A stretch of 64,000 nt of DNA from Palleronia sp. LCG004 (GTDB taxonomy: Bacteria > Pseudomonadota > Alphaproteobacteria > Rhodobacterales > Rhodobacteraceae), in contig NZ_CP136759.1 of the NCBI RefSeq assembly GCF_032931615.1, positions 310,001 through 374,000 of the forward strand, in the 5' to 3' direction. Positions within the stretch are counted from its first letter, which is position 1; every line of letters starts with the position of its first letter. Positions 20,197 through 29,670 of the stretch are shown here, in pieces. Under the pieces are notes generated by a model, which saw nothing but the letters and a program-made list of their open reading frames with translations, did not search any database and had not been told where the DNA came from. The position numbers and the translations under genes are program-made.

Positions 20197-20217
20197 CCGC
20201 AGCAGAACCATTTCGTC

Positions 20218-20241
20218 ATCCTGAACCTTTGATGTCAGGAT
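20218..20241 (+). terminator. weak stem-loop after the oxygenase gene
   Basis: ATCCTGA (20218-20224) pairs with TCAGGAT (20235-20241) over a ten-base loop. The surroundings are AT-rich but no clear T run follows, so termination is only possible. Further on, the 12-base palindrome ACCCTTAAGGGT (20349-20360) precedes the next gene. Confidence 0.35.
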
Positions 20242-20399
20242 TAGATGAATGTTAACAGCGCGTTGTAAGCTATGGTTAATTGATGCGGTGAGAGAAACAG
20301 ATTTTGCAACCGGTAGTACGTTGAAGCGAGCACGGAAGAAGTTAAAAAACCCTTAAGGGTGCCGGATGGGTATCCGCTTTTACGGAGGTAACGAATACC

Positions 20400-20933
20400 A
20401 TGCTTATCAAGAAACTTGCTGCCGCTGCTGCGATCTCTGTCGCGGCCATTTCGTCCGCCAACGCGATGACGGTCGTCAACTACGAACCGGCCTCGTTCTC
20501 GGCCGGTCAGGCCGGGGGCGCATTCGCACGGGCGACTGCATTCGAAGATTTCGACGGTGCCTTCGTGTTTTTCGAAGCGACCGAAGCGCTTCGCTCAAGC
20601 ACGAGCATCACCATCAACCCCTTCAACGCCAGTGCCGGCGACCCGAGCGCCAACACGATCGACCTGAGCTACGCGCTGAATGACGGCGAGCGTATGAGCC
20701 TCGGTATCGATCCGTCCGGAAACCGGACCGGATCGAGCGAGCTCGACTTCAATCTTGGTGCCGGCGATCGTCTGTCGTTCTTCCTGAACGGCATGGCGGG
20801 CAGCGGCGGGAACCAGGTGACGTTCCAGACCACCACCGCAGCCATTCCGCTTCCCGCGGCCGGCCTTCTCTACGTTGCGGGTATCGGTGGCGTGATCGCC
20901 ATGCGTCGCAAGCGCAAGGCGTCCAAAGCCTGA
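20400..20933 (+). CDS. VPLPA-CTERM sorting domain protein
   Basis: A 177-residue secreted protein of unknown function. It has a signal peptide (MLIKKLAAAAAISVAAISSA, cut near residue 22), a beta-rich middle without recognisable catalytic motifs, and a C-terminal sorting signal: IPLPAAG, a hydrophobic segment and a basic cluster MRRKRKASK. This is the Rhodobacterales VPLPA variant of PEP-CTERM, processed by an exosortase-type protease during export. GGAGG lies 11 bases before the ATG. The location inside the ribosomal cluster is odd. No exosortase or polysaccharide genes are in the window. Confidence 0.88.
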   Translation: MLIKKLAAAAAISVAAISSANAMTVVNYEPASFSAGQAGGAFARATAFEDFDGAFVFFEATEALRSSTSITINPFNASAGDPSANTIDLSYALNDGERMSLGIDPSGNRTGSSELDFNLGAGDRLSFFLNGMAGSGGNQVTFQTTTAAIPLPAAGLLYVAGIGGVIAMRRKRKASKA

Positions 20934-20957
20934 TCTGGTCACCATAAGTCAAGACTG

Positions 20958-20981
20958 TCGGGTCGCCTTCGGGCGGCCCGA
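20958..20981 (+). terminator. stem-loop with UUCG loop after the VPLPA-CTERM gene
   Basis: A 10-bp stem (TCGGGTCGCC / GGCGGCCCGA, one G-U pair) is capped by a TTCG tetraloop and followed by TCCGTTT. It lies 24 bases after the stop and closes this inserted unit before the rpmC promoter. Confidence 0.7.
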
Positions 20982-21043
20982 TCCGTTTGGCACATCTATG
21001 ATCTGCTGGTTGGCTTCTACTGCATTGGTCTGCAAGCGAGGGG

Positions 21044-21072
21044 TTGCCAAGGCGAAGACTGCAGCCTATACG
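21044..21072 (+). promoter_or_regulatory. sigma70-type promoter of the rpmC-rpmD block
   Basis: TTGCCA at 21044-21049, a 17-base spacer and TATACG at 21067-21072. The -10 and the spacing are identical to the rpsL promoter. It restarts ribosomal transcription after the inserted genes, 80 bases before rpmC. Confidence 0.72.
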
Positions 21073-21151
21073 GCCGCTTCATCCATCTCCACCGGGATTC
21101 GGGGTGACGTGCTCGCGCGGCCCGCCGGTGATGTTGACGAAAGGAACGGCG

Positions 21152-21361
21152 ATGAAAGCCGAAGAACTTCGGGGCAAGACCCCGGACGAGCTCCGTGACC
21201 AGCTCGGCGCGCTCAAGAAGGAAGCCTTCAATCTGCGCTTCCAGGCTGCAACCAATCAGCTCGAGAATACGGCGCGTATGCGCGTCGTTCGCCGCGACGT
21301 TGCGCGGGTTAAGACGATCCTGAACGAAAAGGCCGCTGGCGCGGCGCAGTCGGAGGCTTAA
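21152..21361 (+). CDS. rpmC: 50S ribosomal protein L29
   Basis: A 69-residue two-helix protein at the tunnel exit, partner of L23 and trigger factor. The start at 21152 gives [20 protein letters not shown] and follows [29 protein letters not shown] is the family core. It lies three bases from rpsQ. In most bacteria it directly follows rplP; here 1.7 kb intervene. Confidence 0.98.
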   Translation: MKAEELRGKTPDELRDQLGALKKEAFNLRFQAATNQLENTARMRVVRRDVARVKTILNEKAAGAAQSEA

Positions 21362-21364
21362 GAG

Positions 21365-21691
21365 ATGCCCAAACGTATTCTGCAAGGCACCGTCACCTCC
21401 AACCAGAACGAACAGACCGTCACTGTCTCTGTCGAGCGCCGCTTCACGCATCCGGTTCTCAAGAAGACGATCCGGAAGTCGAAGAAATACCGCGCGCATG
21501 ACGAAGGCAACTCCGTCAATGTCGGCGATCTGGTGCGTATCCAGGAATGTGCTCCCCGCTCGAAGTCCAAGCGTTGGGAAGTCATGACGCCCGAGATGAT
21601 CGAGGCCGATCGCCGCGCCCGTGAAGAACATGCCAAGGTGCAGCAGAAAGAAGACGCTGCACGTCACGACGCGAACGAGGCTGCCCACTAA
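21365..21691 (+). CDS. rpsQ: 30S ribosomal protein S17 with C-terminal extension
   Basis: A 108-residue protein; the S17 core (residues 1 to about 78) binds 16S rRNA early in assembly and includes [20 protein letters not shown]. About 30 extra residues follow ([20 protein letters not shown] and on), charged and probably helical, compared with the usual length near 80-85. The role of the tail is unknown. The next gene, rplN, starts after a 98-base spacer. Confidence 0.97.
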   Translation: MPKRILQGTVTSNQNEQTVTVSVERRFTHPVLKKTIRKSKKYRAHDEGNSVNVGDLVRIQECAPRSKSKRWEVMTPEMIEADRRAREEHAKVQQKEDAARHDANEAAH

Positions 21692-21789
21692 TCGGGCGGT
21701 CCTGGCGGGGCGGATCGACCGTCCCGCGACATATCGAAACCCTGGGGGGAACGGGCAGGGCCCGCCCCAAAGGTCGGGAGACATAATCC

Positions 21790-22158
21790 ATGATCCAGAT
21801 GCAATCAAATCTGGATGTCGCTGACAATTCCGGCGCACGCCGGGTGCAGTGCATCAAGGTCCTCGGCGGCTCCAAGCGCAAATATGCGTCCGTGGGCGAC
21901 ATCATCGTCGTCTCTGTCAAGGAAGCCATTCCGCGCGGTCGCGTGAAGAAGGGTGACGTCCGCAAGGCCGTCGTCGTTCGCACCGCCAAGGAGGTCCGCC
22001 GCGACGACGGAACCGCGATCCGCTTCGATCGGAATGCCGCCGTCATCCTCAACAACAACAACGAACCCGTCGGGACCCGTATTTTCGGGCCGGTGGTTCG
22101 CGAGCTGCGCGCGAAGAACTTCATGAAGATCATCTCGCTCGCGCCGGAGGTGCTGTGA
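21790..22158 (+). CDS. rplN: 50S ribosomal protein L14
   Basis: A 122-residue protein at the subunit interface and binding site of Rsf[21 protein letters not shown] is the canonical start, and the end [11 protein letters not shown] is typical. Its TGA shares bases with the rplX start (TGATG). Confidence 0.99.
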   Translation: MIQMQSNLDVADNSGARRVQCIKVLGGSKRKYASVGDIIVVSVKEAIPRGRVKKGDVRKAVVVRTAKEVRRDDGTAIRFDRNAAVILNNNNEPVGTRIFGPVVRELRAKNFMKIISLAPEVL

Positions 22159-22463
22159 TGGCCGCAAAACTCAAGAAGGGCGATAACGTCGTCGTGCTTG
22201 CCGGTAAGGACAAGGGGAAGCAGGGCGAGATCAAGTCCGTCAACCCTTCGGCCGGCAAGGCAGTCGTTGACGGGATCAACATCGCGATCCGCCACACGAA
22301 GCAGAGCCAGACCTCGCAGGGCGGGCGTGTTCCGCAAGCCATGCCGATCGATCTGAGCAATCTGGCCATTGTCGATTCCAACGGAAAGGCCAGCCGGGTC
22401 GGCTTCCGCGTGGAAGACGGCAAGAAGGTCCGCTTTGCCAAGACCACGGGAGACGTGATCTGA
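22158..22463 (+). CDS. rplX: 50S ribosomal protein L24
   Basis: A 101-residue 23S rRNA assembly-initiator protein with the KOW motif [20 protein letters not shown] chose the ATG at 22158, overlapping the rplN stop, over the GTG one codon earlier, because it gives MAAKLKKGD. It overlaps rplE by one base. Confidence 0.98.
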   Translation: MAAKLKKGDNVVVLAGKDKGKQGEIKSVNPSAGKAVVDGINIAIRHTKQSQTSQGGRVPQAMPIDLSNLAIVDSNGKASRVGFRVEDGKKVRFAKTTGDVI

Positions 22464-23026
22464 TGCTCGATACAGCAAATTACACGCCGCGCCTGCGCAG
22501 TGTCTATCAGGACGAGATCCGTGCGAAGCTGCAGGAAGAGTTCGGCCTCAAGAACTCGATGCAGATCCCGCGTCTCGACAAGATCGTGCTGAACATCGGT
22601 GCCGGTTCCGAGGCGGTCCGCGACAGCAAGAAGGCCAAGTCGGCCGCCGACGACCTGACGGCTATCGCCGGTCAGAAAGCAGTTGTGACGAAGGCGAAAA
22701 AATCGATCGCCGGCTTTCGTGTGCGCGAAGACATGCCGCTTGGCGCGAAGGTGACGTTGCGCGGTGATAGGATGTACGAATTCCTCGACCGTCTGATCAC
22801 CATCGCGCTGCCCCGCGTCCGCGACTTCCGCGGCGTGAACGGCAAGTCCTTCGACGGCCGCGGCAACTACGCCATGGGCATTCGCGAGCACATCGTGTTC
22901 CCCGAGATCAACTTCGACAAGGTCGATGAGGTCTGGGGTCTTGATGTCGTGATCTGCACAACCGCGTCGGACGACGCCCAAGCCAAAGCGCTGTTGAAGC
23001 ATTTCAACATGCCCTTCAACAGCTGA
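22463..23026 (+). CDS. rplE: 50S ribosomal protein L5
   Basis: A 187-residue 5S rRNA-binding protein contacting P-site t[21 protein letters not shown] and the C-terminal [19 protein letters not shown] segments mark the family. It starts on TGATG with rplX and is followed by rpsN after 13 bases. Confidence 0.99.
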   Translation: MLDTANYTPRLRSVYQDEIRAKLQEEFGLKNSMQIPRLDKIVLNIGAGSEAVRDSKKAKSAADDLTAIAGQKAVVTKAKKSIAGFRVREDMPLGAKVTLRGDRMYEFLDRLITIALPRVRDFRGVNGKSFDGRGNYAMGIREHIVFPEINFDKVDEVWGLDVVICTTASDDAQAKALLKHFNMPFNS

Positions 23027-23039
23027 GAGGATCGAACTC

Positions 23040-23345
23040 ATGGCGAAGAAAGCAATGATCGAGCGCGAAAAGAAGCGTCAGGCCCTGGTGGATCGTTATG
23101 CCGCCAAACGTGCCGAGCTCAAGGATATCGCGCGGGACGAGAGCAAGCCGATGGAAGAGCGCTTCAAGGCGCAGCTGAAGCTCGCGAAGCTTCCGCGCAA
23201 TTCGTCGGCGACGCGCCTGCACAACCGGTGCCAGCTGACCGGGCGTCCGCACGCATATTATCGCAAACTGAAGATGTCGCGGATCGCGCTTCGGGACCTC
23301 GGTTCCGACGGGCAGATCCCTGGCATGGTCAAGTCGAGCTGGTAA
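23040..23345 (+). CDS. rpsN: 30S ribosomal protein S14 (zinc-free type)
   Basis: A 101-residue protein of the 30S head. It is the long form without the CXXC pairs: the C-terminal half reads [20 protein letters not shown] and ends MVKSSW. This form does not depend on zinc. Ribosome-binding sites of the AAGGAGGGTT type precede both following genes. Confidence 0.99.
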   Translation: MAKKAMIEREKKRQALVDRYAAKRAELKDIARDESKPMEERFKAQLKLAKLPRNSSATRLHNRCQLTGRPHAYYRKLKMSRIALRDLGSDGQIPGMVKSSW

Positions 23346-23358
23346 GGAGGGTTTTGAT

Positions 23359-23751
23359 ATGAACGATCCTATCGGTGATATGCTGACCCGGATCCGCAAC
23401 GCGCAGATGCGCCGCAAGTCGACCGTCCTGACTCCTGCCTCGAAGCTTCGGGGCTGGGTGTTGGATGTGCTGGCCGACGAAGGCTACATCCGTGGCCACG
23501 AGACCGTCACCGGTCCCGACGGGCATCCTGCGATCGAGATCAGCCTCAAGTATTACGAGGGTGCTCCGGTCATCAAGGACATCAAACGCGTTTCGACGCC
23601 CGGTCGCCGTGTCTATGCCGGTGTCAGCACCATTCCGTCGGTTCGTCAGGGCCTCGGCGTCTCCATCGTCTCGACCCCCAAGGGCGTGATGTCGGATGCG
23701 GCCGCACGGTCGGCGAATGTCGGCGGCGAAGTTCTCTGCACGGTATTCTAA
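23359..23751 (+). CDS. rpsH: 30S ribosomal protein S8
   Basis: A 130-residue 16S rRNA-binding protein, repressor of the spc operon in E. coli. [20 protein letters not shown] at the start and GGEVLCTVF at the end are canonical. The AAGGAGG six bases before the start is strong. Confidence 0.99.
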   Translation: MNDPIGDMLTRIRNAQMRRKSTVLTPASKLRGWVLDVLADEGYIRGHETVTGPDGHPAIEISLKYYEGAPVIKDIKRVSTPGRRVYAGVSTIPSVRQGLGVSIVSTPKGVMSDAAARSANVGGEVLCTVF

Positions 23752-23762
23752 GGAGGGTTGAA

Positions 23763-24296
23763 ATGTCTCGTATCGGAAAACGACCCGTCGAGCTGCCCTC
23801 CGGTGTGGAGGCCAAGCTGAACGGCCAGAAGATCGAAGTCACGGGACCGAAAGGGTCCCGTAGCTTCACCGCCACCGACGACGTCACGCTCGCCATCGAC
23901 GACGGCAAGGTGACGGTCACCCCGCGCGGAAAGTCCAAGCGCGCGCGCCAGCAATGGGGAATGAGCCGCACGATGGTTCAGAACCTGGTCACGGGCGTCA
24001 GCACGGGCTTCAGGAAAGATCTCGAGATCCAGGGTGTTGGTTACCGCGCACAGATGCAAGGCAACGTCCTGAAGCTCAACCTCGGGCTCAGCCACGATGT
24101 CGACTTCGCCGTGCCCGAAGGTGTGACGATCACCGCGCCCAAGCAGACCGAGATCACGGTCGAAGGGATCGACGAGCAGGTGGTGGGGCAGGTTGCCTCG
24201 AACATTCGCGACTGGCGTCGTCCCGAGCCCTACAAGGGCAAGGGCATTCGCTACAAGGGCGAGTTTATCTTCCGCAAGGAAGGCAAGAAGAAGTAA
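23763..24296 (+). CDS. rplF: 50S ribosomal protein L6
   Basis: A 177-residue two-domain protein near the factor-binding site. [31 protein letters not shown] and the C-terminal [16 protein letters not shown] motif are all standard. It is ten bases from rplR. Confidence 0.99.
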   Translation: MSRIGKRPVELPSGVEAKLNGQKIEVTGPKGSRSFTATDDVTLAIDDGKVTVTPRGKSKRARQQWGMSRTMVQNLVTGVSTGFRKDLEIQGVGYRAQMQGNVLKLNLGLSHDVDFAVPEGVTITAPKQTEITVEGIDEQVVGQVASNIRDWRRPEPYKGKGIRYKGEFIFRKEGKKK

Positions 24297-24306
24297 GGAA
24301 CGCGAG

Positions 24307-24666
24307 ATGGCAAACAGCAAGAGAGATCTGTTTCTGAAGCGCCGCCTGCGCGTTCGGAACAAACTGCGTGCGGTCAATTCGGGACGTCCCCGGTTGAGCG
24401 TGCATCGCAGCAACAAGAACATCAGCGTTCAGCTGATCGACGACGTTCAGGGCATCACTCTCGCCTCGGCCTCGTCGCTGGAGAAGGATCTTGGCATCCT
24501 CGGCAAGAACAATGTCGAGGCGGCGGCGAAGGTCGGACAGGCGATTGCCGAACGTGCCAAGAAGGCCGGCATCGAGCATGCTTATTTCGACCGGGGCGGT
24601 TTCCTGTTCCATGGCAAGATCAAGGCCTTGGCTGATGCTGCCCGAGAAGGTGGTCTGAAGCTTTGA
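24307..24666 (+). CDS. rplR: 50S ribosomal protein L18
   Basis: A 119-residue 5S rRNA-binding protein. The start at 24307 gives [20 protein letters not shown]; an in-frame extension to 24193 lies inside rplF and is rejected. The end [20 protein letters not shown] is the L18 signature. A 132-base spacer with hairpins follows. Confidence 0.98.
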   Translation: MANSKRDLFLKRRLRVRNKLRAVNSGRPRLSVHRSNKNISVQLIDDVQGITLASASSLEKDLGILGKNNVEAAAKVGQAIAERAKKAGIEHAYFDRGGFLFHGKIKALADAAREGGLKL

Positions 24667-24670
24667 TGAA

Positions 24671-24723
24671 TAGGGGGAGTGCCTCAGGGCATCCCCCCGA
24701 ATTTGCAGACGGTTGATGCCGTC
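24671..24723 (+). promoter_or_regulatory. two stem-loops in rplR-rpsE spacer
   Basis: GGGGGA-g-TGCC pairs with GGCA-TCCCCC around TCAG (about 24671-24697), and AGACGG pairs with CCGTCT over TTGATG (24706-24723). The first is followed by GAATTT and could act as a partial terminator; otherwise both may be mRNA-processing structures. The 132-base gap is unusually long for rplR-rpsE. Confidence 0.45.
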
Positions 24724-24798
24724 TCGATGATCAGGGGGTCCTCTCGGCCCACCGGGATCGGATGATACGCCCCTTACGGGGACAGCAAGGAGCCAGAT

Positions 24799-25377
24799 AT
24801 GGCAAGAGACGACAACAGGGGCGGCCGCCGCAACCAGCGTGAGGAAACCCCGGAATTTGCCGATCGCCTCGTCGCGATCAACCGCGTGTCGAAGACCGTA
24901 AAGGGCGGCAAGCGCTTCGGTTTCGCCGCGCTCGTCATCGTGGGCGATCAGCGTGGACGTGTCGGGTTCGGCAAGGGCAAGGCCAAGGAGGTCCCCGAGG
25001 CGATCCGCAAGGCCACCGAATCTGCGAAGCGTAACATGATCCGCGTCCCGCTGCGCGACGGGCGTACTCTCCACCATGACGTCTACGGCCGTCACGGCGC
25101 AGGCAAGGTTATCATGCGGACGGCGTCTCAGGGTACCGGAATCATCGCCGGCGGTCCGATGCGTGCCGTCTTCGAAATGCTCGGCGTGCAAGACGTTGTT
25201 GCGAAGTCCCTGGGATCGCAGAACCCTTACAATATGATCCGCGCCACGCTGAACGGCCTCGTCAACGAGACTTCTCCGCGTTCGGTTGCGCAGCGCCGTG
25301 GCAAGAAAGTCGCCGATATTCTGCCGCGTCGTGACGAAGCGCCAGAGGCATCCGTCCAAGTCGCAGAGGAGGCCTGA
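24799..25377 (+). CDS. rpsE: 30S ribosomal protein S5
   Basis: A 192-residue protein involved in decoding fidelity. The double-stranded RNA-binding domain includes [20 protein letters not shown], the region hit by spectinomycin-resistance mutations, and it has the wild-type form. A short alanine/glutamate tail ends the protein. rpmD starts two bases after the stop. Confidence 0.99.
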   Translation: MARDDNRGGRRNQREETPEFADRLVAINRVSKTVKGGKRFGFAALVIVGDQRGRVGFGKGKAKEVPEAIRKATESAKRNMIRVPLRDGRTLHHDVYGRHGAGKVIMRTASQGTGIIAGGPMRAVFEMLGVQDVVAKSLGSQNPYNMIRATLNGLVNETSPRSVAQRRGKKVADILPRRDEAPEASVQVAEEA

Positions 25378-25379
25378 AC

Positions 25380-25568
25380 ATGGCCAAGACGATTGTCGTC
25401 AAGCAGGTGGGCAGCCCCATCCGCCGTCCCCAGAGCCAGCGTGCCACGCTGAAGGGCCTTGGGCTGAACAAGATGCACCGGACGCGTGAACTCGAGGACA
25501 CGCCTTCCGTCCGCGGGATGGTGGATAGCATTCCGCACCTGGTTCAGATTGTGGAAGAACGCGACTGA
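25380..25568 (+). CDS. rpmD: 50S ribosomal protein L30
   Basis: A 62-residue protein with the typical [14 protein letters not shown] and [20 protein letters not shown] segments. In most bacteria rplO follows at once. Here a terminator and 1.3 kb of other DNA come first. Confidence 0.98.
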   Translation: MAKTIVVKQVGSPIRRPQSQRATLKGLGLNKMHRTRELEDTPSVRGMVDSIPHLVQIVEERD

Positions 25569-25593
25569 GCTTGTCGCGACCAGAACGAGAGAC

Positions 25594-25618
25594 CGAATGC
25601 CCCCACGTGGGGCATTCG
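25594..25618 (+). terminator. terminator-like hairpin after rpmD
   Basis: A 10-bp perfect stem, CGAATGCCCC / GGGGCATTCG, with a CACGT loop starts 26 bases after the rpmD stop and is followed by CATTTC. It probably ends the rpmC-rpmD transcript and, read the other way, could also end the opposing pseudogene transcript. Confidence 0.7.
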
Positions 25619-25642
25619 CATTTCAGATAGTCGCATTGAGAA

Positions 25643-26587
25643 CTACGGTGCAGCGTCGGTCAACGCTTCTCGGAGATCAGTCCTGAGGAGGTGATGGCCG
25701 TTTTCTCGCTTTTCTGGAACGAGATAGCTGATGCGTTTCCCCACGAGTGTCGCGTAATCGGCGAAAATCGTCACGAACCGATCGCCAGGATTTATAATCA
25801 CGAGTCGAGACCGTTCGGGAAGAGCGAGAATTGCATGAGCTACATGGCTCCCCTCCATGGAAACGCATATATCTGCGTCGCGTAGCGCTTTCCGAATTTG
25901 GGACGGAGGGGCTGAAACGGAAATCTTTACGAATTCGTTGTCTTCAAGAATGGCTGCGATTTCGCTTTCATTGGCGAGCTCGCGGGTAACTCCCGACTTT
26001 CCCCGGCTGAGATAGACACGCTTGCAATTGCTGGCCGTGATACGGTCCCGTATATCCGCGGAAAGCCGCTTCATGCGACTCCGGCGGTTCTCGTTCATTC
26101 CAATCTCAGTGCAGACGGTGAGCTCGCGAAAGAATGCGCGGGGCTCGCGGAGCGGATGAAGATCCATATGCCGAACATAATCTGCAGCGTGTTGCCAGTC
26201 GGACGGGTATGGAAGCACCAGCATTTCGCTTTCCCTCCGGAAATATTACGTGGCAAGACCATCGGTCAGCCAGTGGCCGAAATATCGGAGGCCGATCGGT
26301 GGTACGGAGAAGAACCCACGATCGTAAGCCGGAATGATTCCGTACGAGAGACTGGAAAGTTTCGGCCGTCCGGTCGGGGGAACGGCGTGACCCTCCAGAA
26401 CATCCTGAAACTGATGTCGGATGGTCGCCCCGTCATTGGCCTCCCGCGGATCGAGCCGCGACAGCTCAAAATCCGGATTCGCTCCACTTTCGGTGGCGGT
26501 GATGCGCTGACGTGCTTCCTCCGTCGTGTCCGTGCCGGCCATCATGCCGGTTTCGGCTGGATGCAGTTCCTCGTTCGATACCGCCAA
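25643..26587 (-). pseudogene. broken family-61 glycosyltransferase gene
   Basis: Two reverse-strand frames lie in the same phase and are separated only by one TAA (26246-26248) plus seven codons. The downstream piece (25643-26224, 193 residues) has the GT61/DUF563 pattern: VYLSRGKSGVTRELANESEI, a FVKISVSAPPSQIRKALRDA stretch and VSMEGSHVAHAI. The upstream piece (to 26587) has YDRGFFSVPPIGLRYFGHWL, the family's N-terminal core. No good ATG begins the upstream piece; the frame is open to 26656. I infer a recent nonsense mutation in a cell-surface glycan glycosyltransferase. It opposes the surrounding ribosomal genes and has less GC-biased codon use, consistent with acquired DNA. Confidence 0.78.
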
Positions 26588-26890
26588 TTCACTCAGAGAT
26601 CGCCGACCTTTCAGCTTGTCACCGACATATGACGTCAGGGGAAAAAACCACGCAGTCTACTGACTTCCTCTCGATCTTAAGTGTCGTACCGCTCTAACGC
26701 TCGATCTTCTCATTCTATAAGTCAGGCTTCAGCTTAGCCTAGCTGTGATGATGATCGACCGGAATGCTTGCTCCTGCGCTAGTCGTGCGTTAGGAGCCAT
26801 ACGCCGATCACTGCATCGGTCGATTCACATAGCCGTGTCCGCACCACTCCCGTCGCTGGGGGTGCGCGTCCGGCAAAAGGAGTAAGCGAC
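26588..26890. other. AT-richer spacer and rplO leader
   Basis: No supported gene. The stretch is visibly AT-richer than its surroundings up to about 26740. A hairpin GCACC / GGTGC (26841-26865) with inner CCC / GGG lies just before the AAAAGGAG ribosome-binding site of rplO and may control it. I could not fix a convincing promoter for rplO, although one is expected because rpmD is followed by a terminator. Confidence 0.4.
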
Positions 26891-27358
26891 ATGAAACTGA
26901 ACGAACTTCGCGACAACGAAGGTGCAGCAAAGAAGCGGATGCGCGTCGGCCGTGGCCCCGGATCGGGCAAGGGCAAGACCGCCGGCCGCGGTATCAAGGG
27001 TCAAAAGAGCCGTTCCGGTGTGGCCATCAACGGTTACGAAGGCGGGCAGATGCCGCTCTACCAGCGCCTGCCGAAGCGCGGCTTCAACAAGCCCAACCGC
27101 AACGAGTATGCCGTCGTGAATCTGGGCCTCATCCAGAAGTTCATCGATGCTGGAAAGCTTGGCGAAGAGATCACCGAAAACGAACTCGTTGATTCGGGTC
27201 TGGTGCGTCGGAAGCGTGACGGGATCCGTGTTCTGTCGAAGGGAGAAATCACTTCGAAGGTTCAGATGACCGTGTCGGGCGCATCGAAATCGGCGATCGA
27301 AGCGGTTGAGAAGGCCGGAGGGACACTTACCGTCGCGGCATCGCGGGCTTCCGAGTAA
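26891..27358 (+). CDS. rplO: 50S ribosomal protein L15
   Basis: A 155-residue late-assembly protein. [20 protein letters not shown] and the glycine-rich [18 protein letters not shown] segment are canonical. AAAAGGAG lies ten bases before the ATG. It is followed by a 108-base spacer with an 11-bp hairpin, then secY. Confidence 0.98.
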   Translation: MKLNELRDNEGAAKKRMRVGRGPGSGKGKTAGRGIKGQKSRSGVAINGYEGGQMPLYQRLPKRGFNKPNRNEYAVVNLGLIQKFIDAGKLGEEITENELVDSGLVRRKRDGIRVLSKGEITSKVQMTVSGASKSAIEAVEKAGGTLTVAASRASE

Positions 27359-27409
27359 ACGGTTGTGAGCGTCGGTCAGGGCGCGTACATAACCGCCTAG
27401 GTTTTCAAC

Positions 27410-27445
27410 ACGCCGCGCGAGCCCGAAAACCGGTTCGCGCGGCGT
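27410..27445 (+). terminator. stem-loop in rplO-secY spacer
   Basis: ACGCCGCGCGA pairs perfectly with TCGCGCGGCGT (11 bp) around a 14-base loop that can form a small inner CCG / CGG stem, followed by CATCTTTCT. It has the shape of an intrinsic terminator and may lower secY-adk transcription relative to ribosomal genes. Confidence 0.6.
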
Positions 27446-27466
27446 CATCTTTCTGAGAGAGACCCA

Positions 27467-28834
27467 ATGGCATCAGCAGCCGAACAGATGGCGGCGAACA
27501 TGAGCTGGGGCGCCTTCGGCAAGGCGACCGAGCTGCGCTCGCGTATCCTTTTCACCCTGGGCCTACTGTGCGTCTATCGTCTCGGGACCTACATTCCCGT
27601 GCCGGGCATCGACGGCAACGAGCTCCGCAACTTCATGGAGCAGGCCGCGACCGGCATCGGCGGAATTCTCAACATGTTCACCGGCGGTGCGATCTCCCGA
27701 ATGGGGATCTTCGCGCTCGGAATCATGCCTTACATCTCCGCCTCGATCATCGTGCAACTTCTCACGGCGATGGTTCCTCAGCTCGAGCAGCTGAAGAAAG
27801 AGGGAGAGCAGGGCCGCAAAAAGATCAACCAGTACACCCGGTACGGGACAGTCTTCCTGGCAACCTTCCAAGCCTATGGCCTTGCGGTCAGTCTCGAGGC
27901 CGGCGGCCTCGTCACCGACCCGGGCTGGTTCTTCCGAGCGGCCTGCGTGATCACGCTCGTCGGCGGCACGATGTTCCTCATGTGGCTGGGCGAGCAGATC
28001 ACCCAGCGCGGCATCGGCAACGGCATCTCGCTCATCATCTTCGTGGGCATCATCGCCGAAGTTCCGGCGGCGCTCGCGCAGTTCTTCGCAAGCGGACGAT
28101 CTGGAGCGATCAGCCCCGCAGTGATCGTCGGCGTGATTGTCATGGTCGTGGCGGTGATCGCCTTCGTGGTCTTCATGGAAAGATCCCTGCGCAAGATCCA
28201 CATCCAGTATCCCCGTCGCCAAGTTGGCATGAAGGTCTATGACGGCGGTTCATCGCACCTGCCGATCAAGGTGAACCCGGCAGGCGTGATCCCGGCCATC
28301 TTCGCCTCGTCGCTTCTGCTGCTGCCGACGACCCTCGCGACGTTCTCCGGCGGGCAAAGCGGGCCCGTGATGTCGACGATCCTGGCCTATTTCGGTCCGG
28401 GGCAGCCGCTCTACCTGCTGTTCTTCGGCGGTATGATCGTCTTCTTCACGTATTTCTATACCGCGAACGTCGCCTTCAAATCTGAGGATGTTGCCGAGAA
28501 CCTGAAGAACCAGAACGGCTTCATCCCCGGCATCCGCCCCGGAAAGCGTACCGAGGAATATCTCGATTACGTCGTTGCCCGGATTCTGGTGCTTGGATCG
28601 GGATACCTCGCTGCTGTCTGTCTGCTGCCGGAGATCATCCGGGCCCAATTCGCGGTTCCGTTTTACTTCGGTGGTACCTCCGTACTTATCGTGGTGTCCG
28701 TCACGATGGACACGATCCAGCAGGTCCAGTCGCATATGCTCGCACATCAGTACGAGGGTCTGATCGAGAAATCCCAACTGCGTGGCAAGAAGCGTAGCGG
28801 TAAGAAGCCCGTCCGGGGAGGAAGCCGTCGATGA
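27467..28834 (+). CDS. secY: Sec translocase subunit SecY
   Basis: A 455-residue inner-membrane protein with ten predicted transmembrane helices, the protein-conducting channel of SecYEG. Conserved parts include YIPVPGIDG near residue 45, [27 protein letters not shown] and the cytoplasmic loop [11 protein letters not shown]. The stop overlaps the adk start by four bases, so the two are translationally coupled. Confidence 0.99.
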   Translation: MASAAEQMAANMSWGAFGKATELRSRILFTLGLLCVYRLGTYIPVPGIDGNELRNFMEQAATGIGGILNMFTGGAISRMGIFALGIMPYISASIIVQLLTAMVPQLEQLKKEGEQGRKKINQYTRYGTVFLATFQAYGLAVSLEAGGLVTDPGWFFRAACVITLVGGTMFLMWLGEQITQRGIGNGISLIIFVGIIAEVPAALAQFFASGRSGAISPAVIVGVIVMVVAVIAFVVFMERSLRKIHIQYPRRQVGMKVYDGGSSHLPIKVNPAGVIPAIFASSLLLLPTTLATFSGGQSGPVMSTILAYFGPGQPLYLLFFGGMIVFFTYFYTANVAFKSEDVAENLKNQNGFIPGIRPGKRTEEYLDYVVARILVLGSGYLAAVCLLPEIIRAQFAVPFYFGGTSVLIVVSVTMDTIQQVQSHMLAHQYEGLIEKSQLRGKKRSGKKPVRGGSRR

Positions 28835-29475
28835 ACATCATTCTTCTCGGACCGCCCGGAGCGGGCAAGGGAACGCAAGCGCGTCGCCTGGTGGCTGAGC
28901 GCGATATGATCCAGCTTTCAACCGGCGACATGTTGAGAGACGCTAAGGTGAGCGGCACCGATATGGGCCGCCGCGTTGCCGAGATCATGGATCGTGGTGA
29001 GCTGGTGACCGACGAAATCGTCATTGGTTTGATCGAGGAAAAGCTCGACGGCAAGGCGAAGGGCGGGCTTATCTTCGACGGGTTTCCCCGCACGCTCGCA
29101 CAGGCCGACGCGTTGGCTGACTTGTTGGCGCGCCATGGTGAGGCCCTCGATGCCGTGATAGAAATGCAGGTGGACGACGAGGCGCTCGTCCGCCGGATCA
29201 CCGCACGTTCCGTCTGTGCCTCCTGCGGTGAGGTTTTCAACGACGAAACGAAGCCGATTCCCGAGGATGGCAGGTGCTCGAATTGCGGTGGGACCGAGTT
29301 TACACGACGCGGTGATGACAACGAGGATAGCTTGAAGCAGCGGCTTCTTGAGTATTACAAGAAGACCTCGCCACTCATCGGTTACTATTATGCCAAGGGT
29401 GAACTGCGTCGGATCGACGGCCTTGCCGATATCGATGAGGTCGGCGTGGAAATCGACAAATGTCTCGATGGCTGA
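28831..29475 (+). CDS. adk: adenylate kinase, zinc-binding lid type
   Basis: A 214-residue enzyme interconverting ATP + AMP and 2 ADP. It has the P loop GPPGAGKGT (residues 7-15), the AMP-site DGFPRT and a lid with four cysteines, Cys129, Cys132, Cys149 and Cys152, the zinc-ribbon form found in many Gram-positive and some proteobacterial enzymes. It is coupled to secY by an ATGA overlap, the standard secY-adk pairing. Confidence 0.98.
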   Translation: MNIILLGPPGAGKGTQARRLVAERDMIQLSTGDMLRDAKVSGTDMGRRVAEIMDRGELVTDEIVIGLIEEKLDGKAKGGLIFDGFPRTLAQADALADLLARHGEALDAVIEMQVDDEALVRRITARSVCASCGEVFNDETKPIPEDGRCSNCGGTEFTRRGDDNEDSLKQRLLEYYKKTSPLIGYYYAKGELRRIDGLADIDEVGVEIDKCLDG

Positions 29476-29492
29476 TTGATTTGGCCACGGCC

Positions 29493-29521
29493 TTGACGAC
29501 ACGATCGATCCGCACTATTGC
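29493..29521 (+). promoter_or_regulatory. candidate promoter of the rpsM-rpsK-rpoA-rplQ block
   Basis: TTGACG at 29493-29498, a 17-base spacer and TATTGC at 29516-29521. It lies just after the adk stop. A hairpin follows in the leader: a 10-bp stem with one mismatch, 29591-29600 with 29605-29614, and a GAAA tetraloop. The 195-base leader before rpsM holds no gene. Confidence 0.5.
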
Positions 29522-29670
29522 GCACCATCCTTAAAAGGAATCGCAACCTATCGGGTTTTCCCGTTGAGAGCGAGCCACAAATTCGACAGCAGCCCGCGGG
29601 GAAACCCTCGGGCTTCCGTTGTGAAAAAAGGGCCTGGGATGACGGGCCCGCAACGAAAGGAAGAGACGTC

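Noticed and set aside
19437..21151. Insertion sequence or transposon carrying the oxygenase and VPLPA genes
   Set aside because: No transposase, terminal inverted repeats or target duplications could be seen around the interval.
26156..26632. Forward-strand 158-codon frame opposite the glycosyltransferase remnant
   Set aside because: It is the mirror of the reverse-strand frame, which has clear family sequence, and itself matches nothing recognisable.
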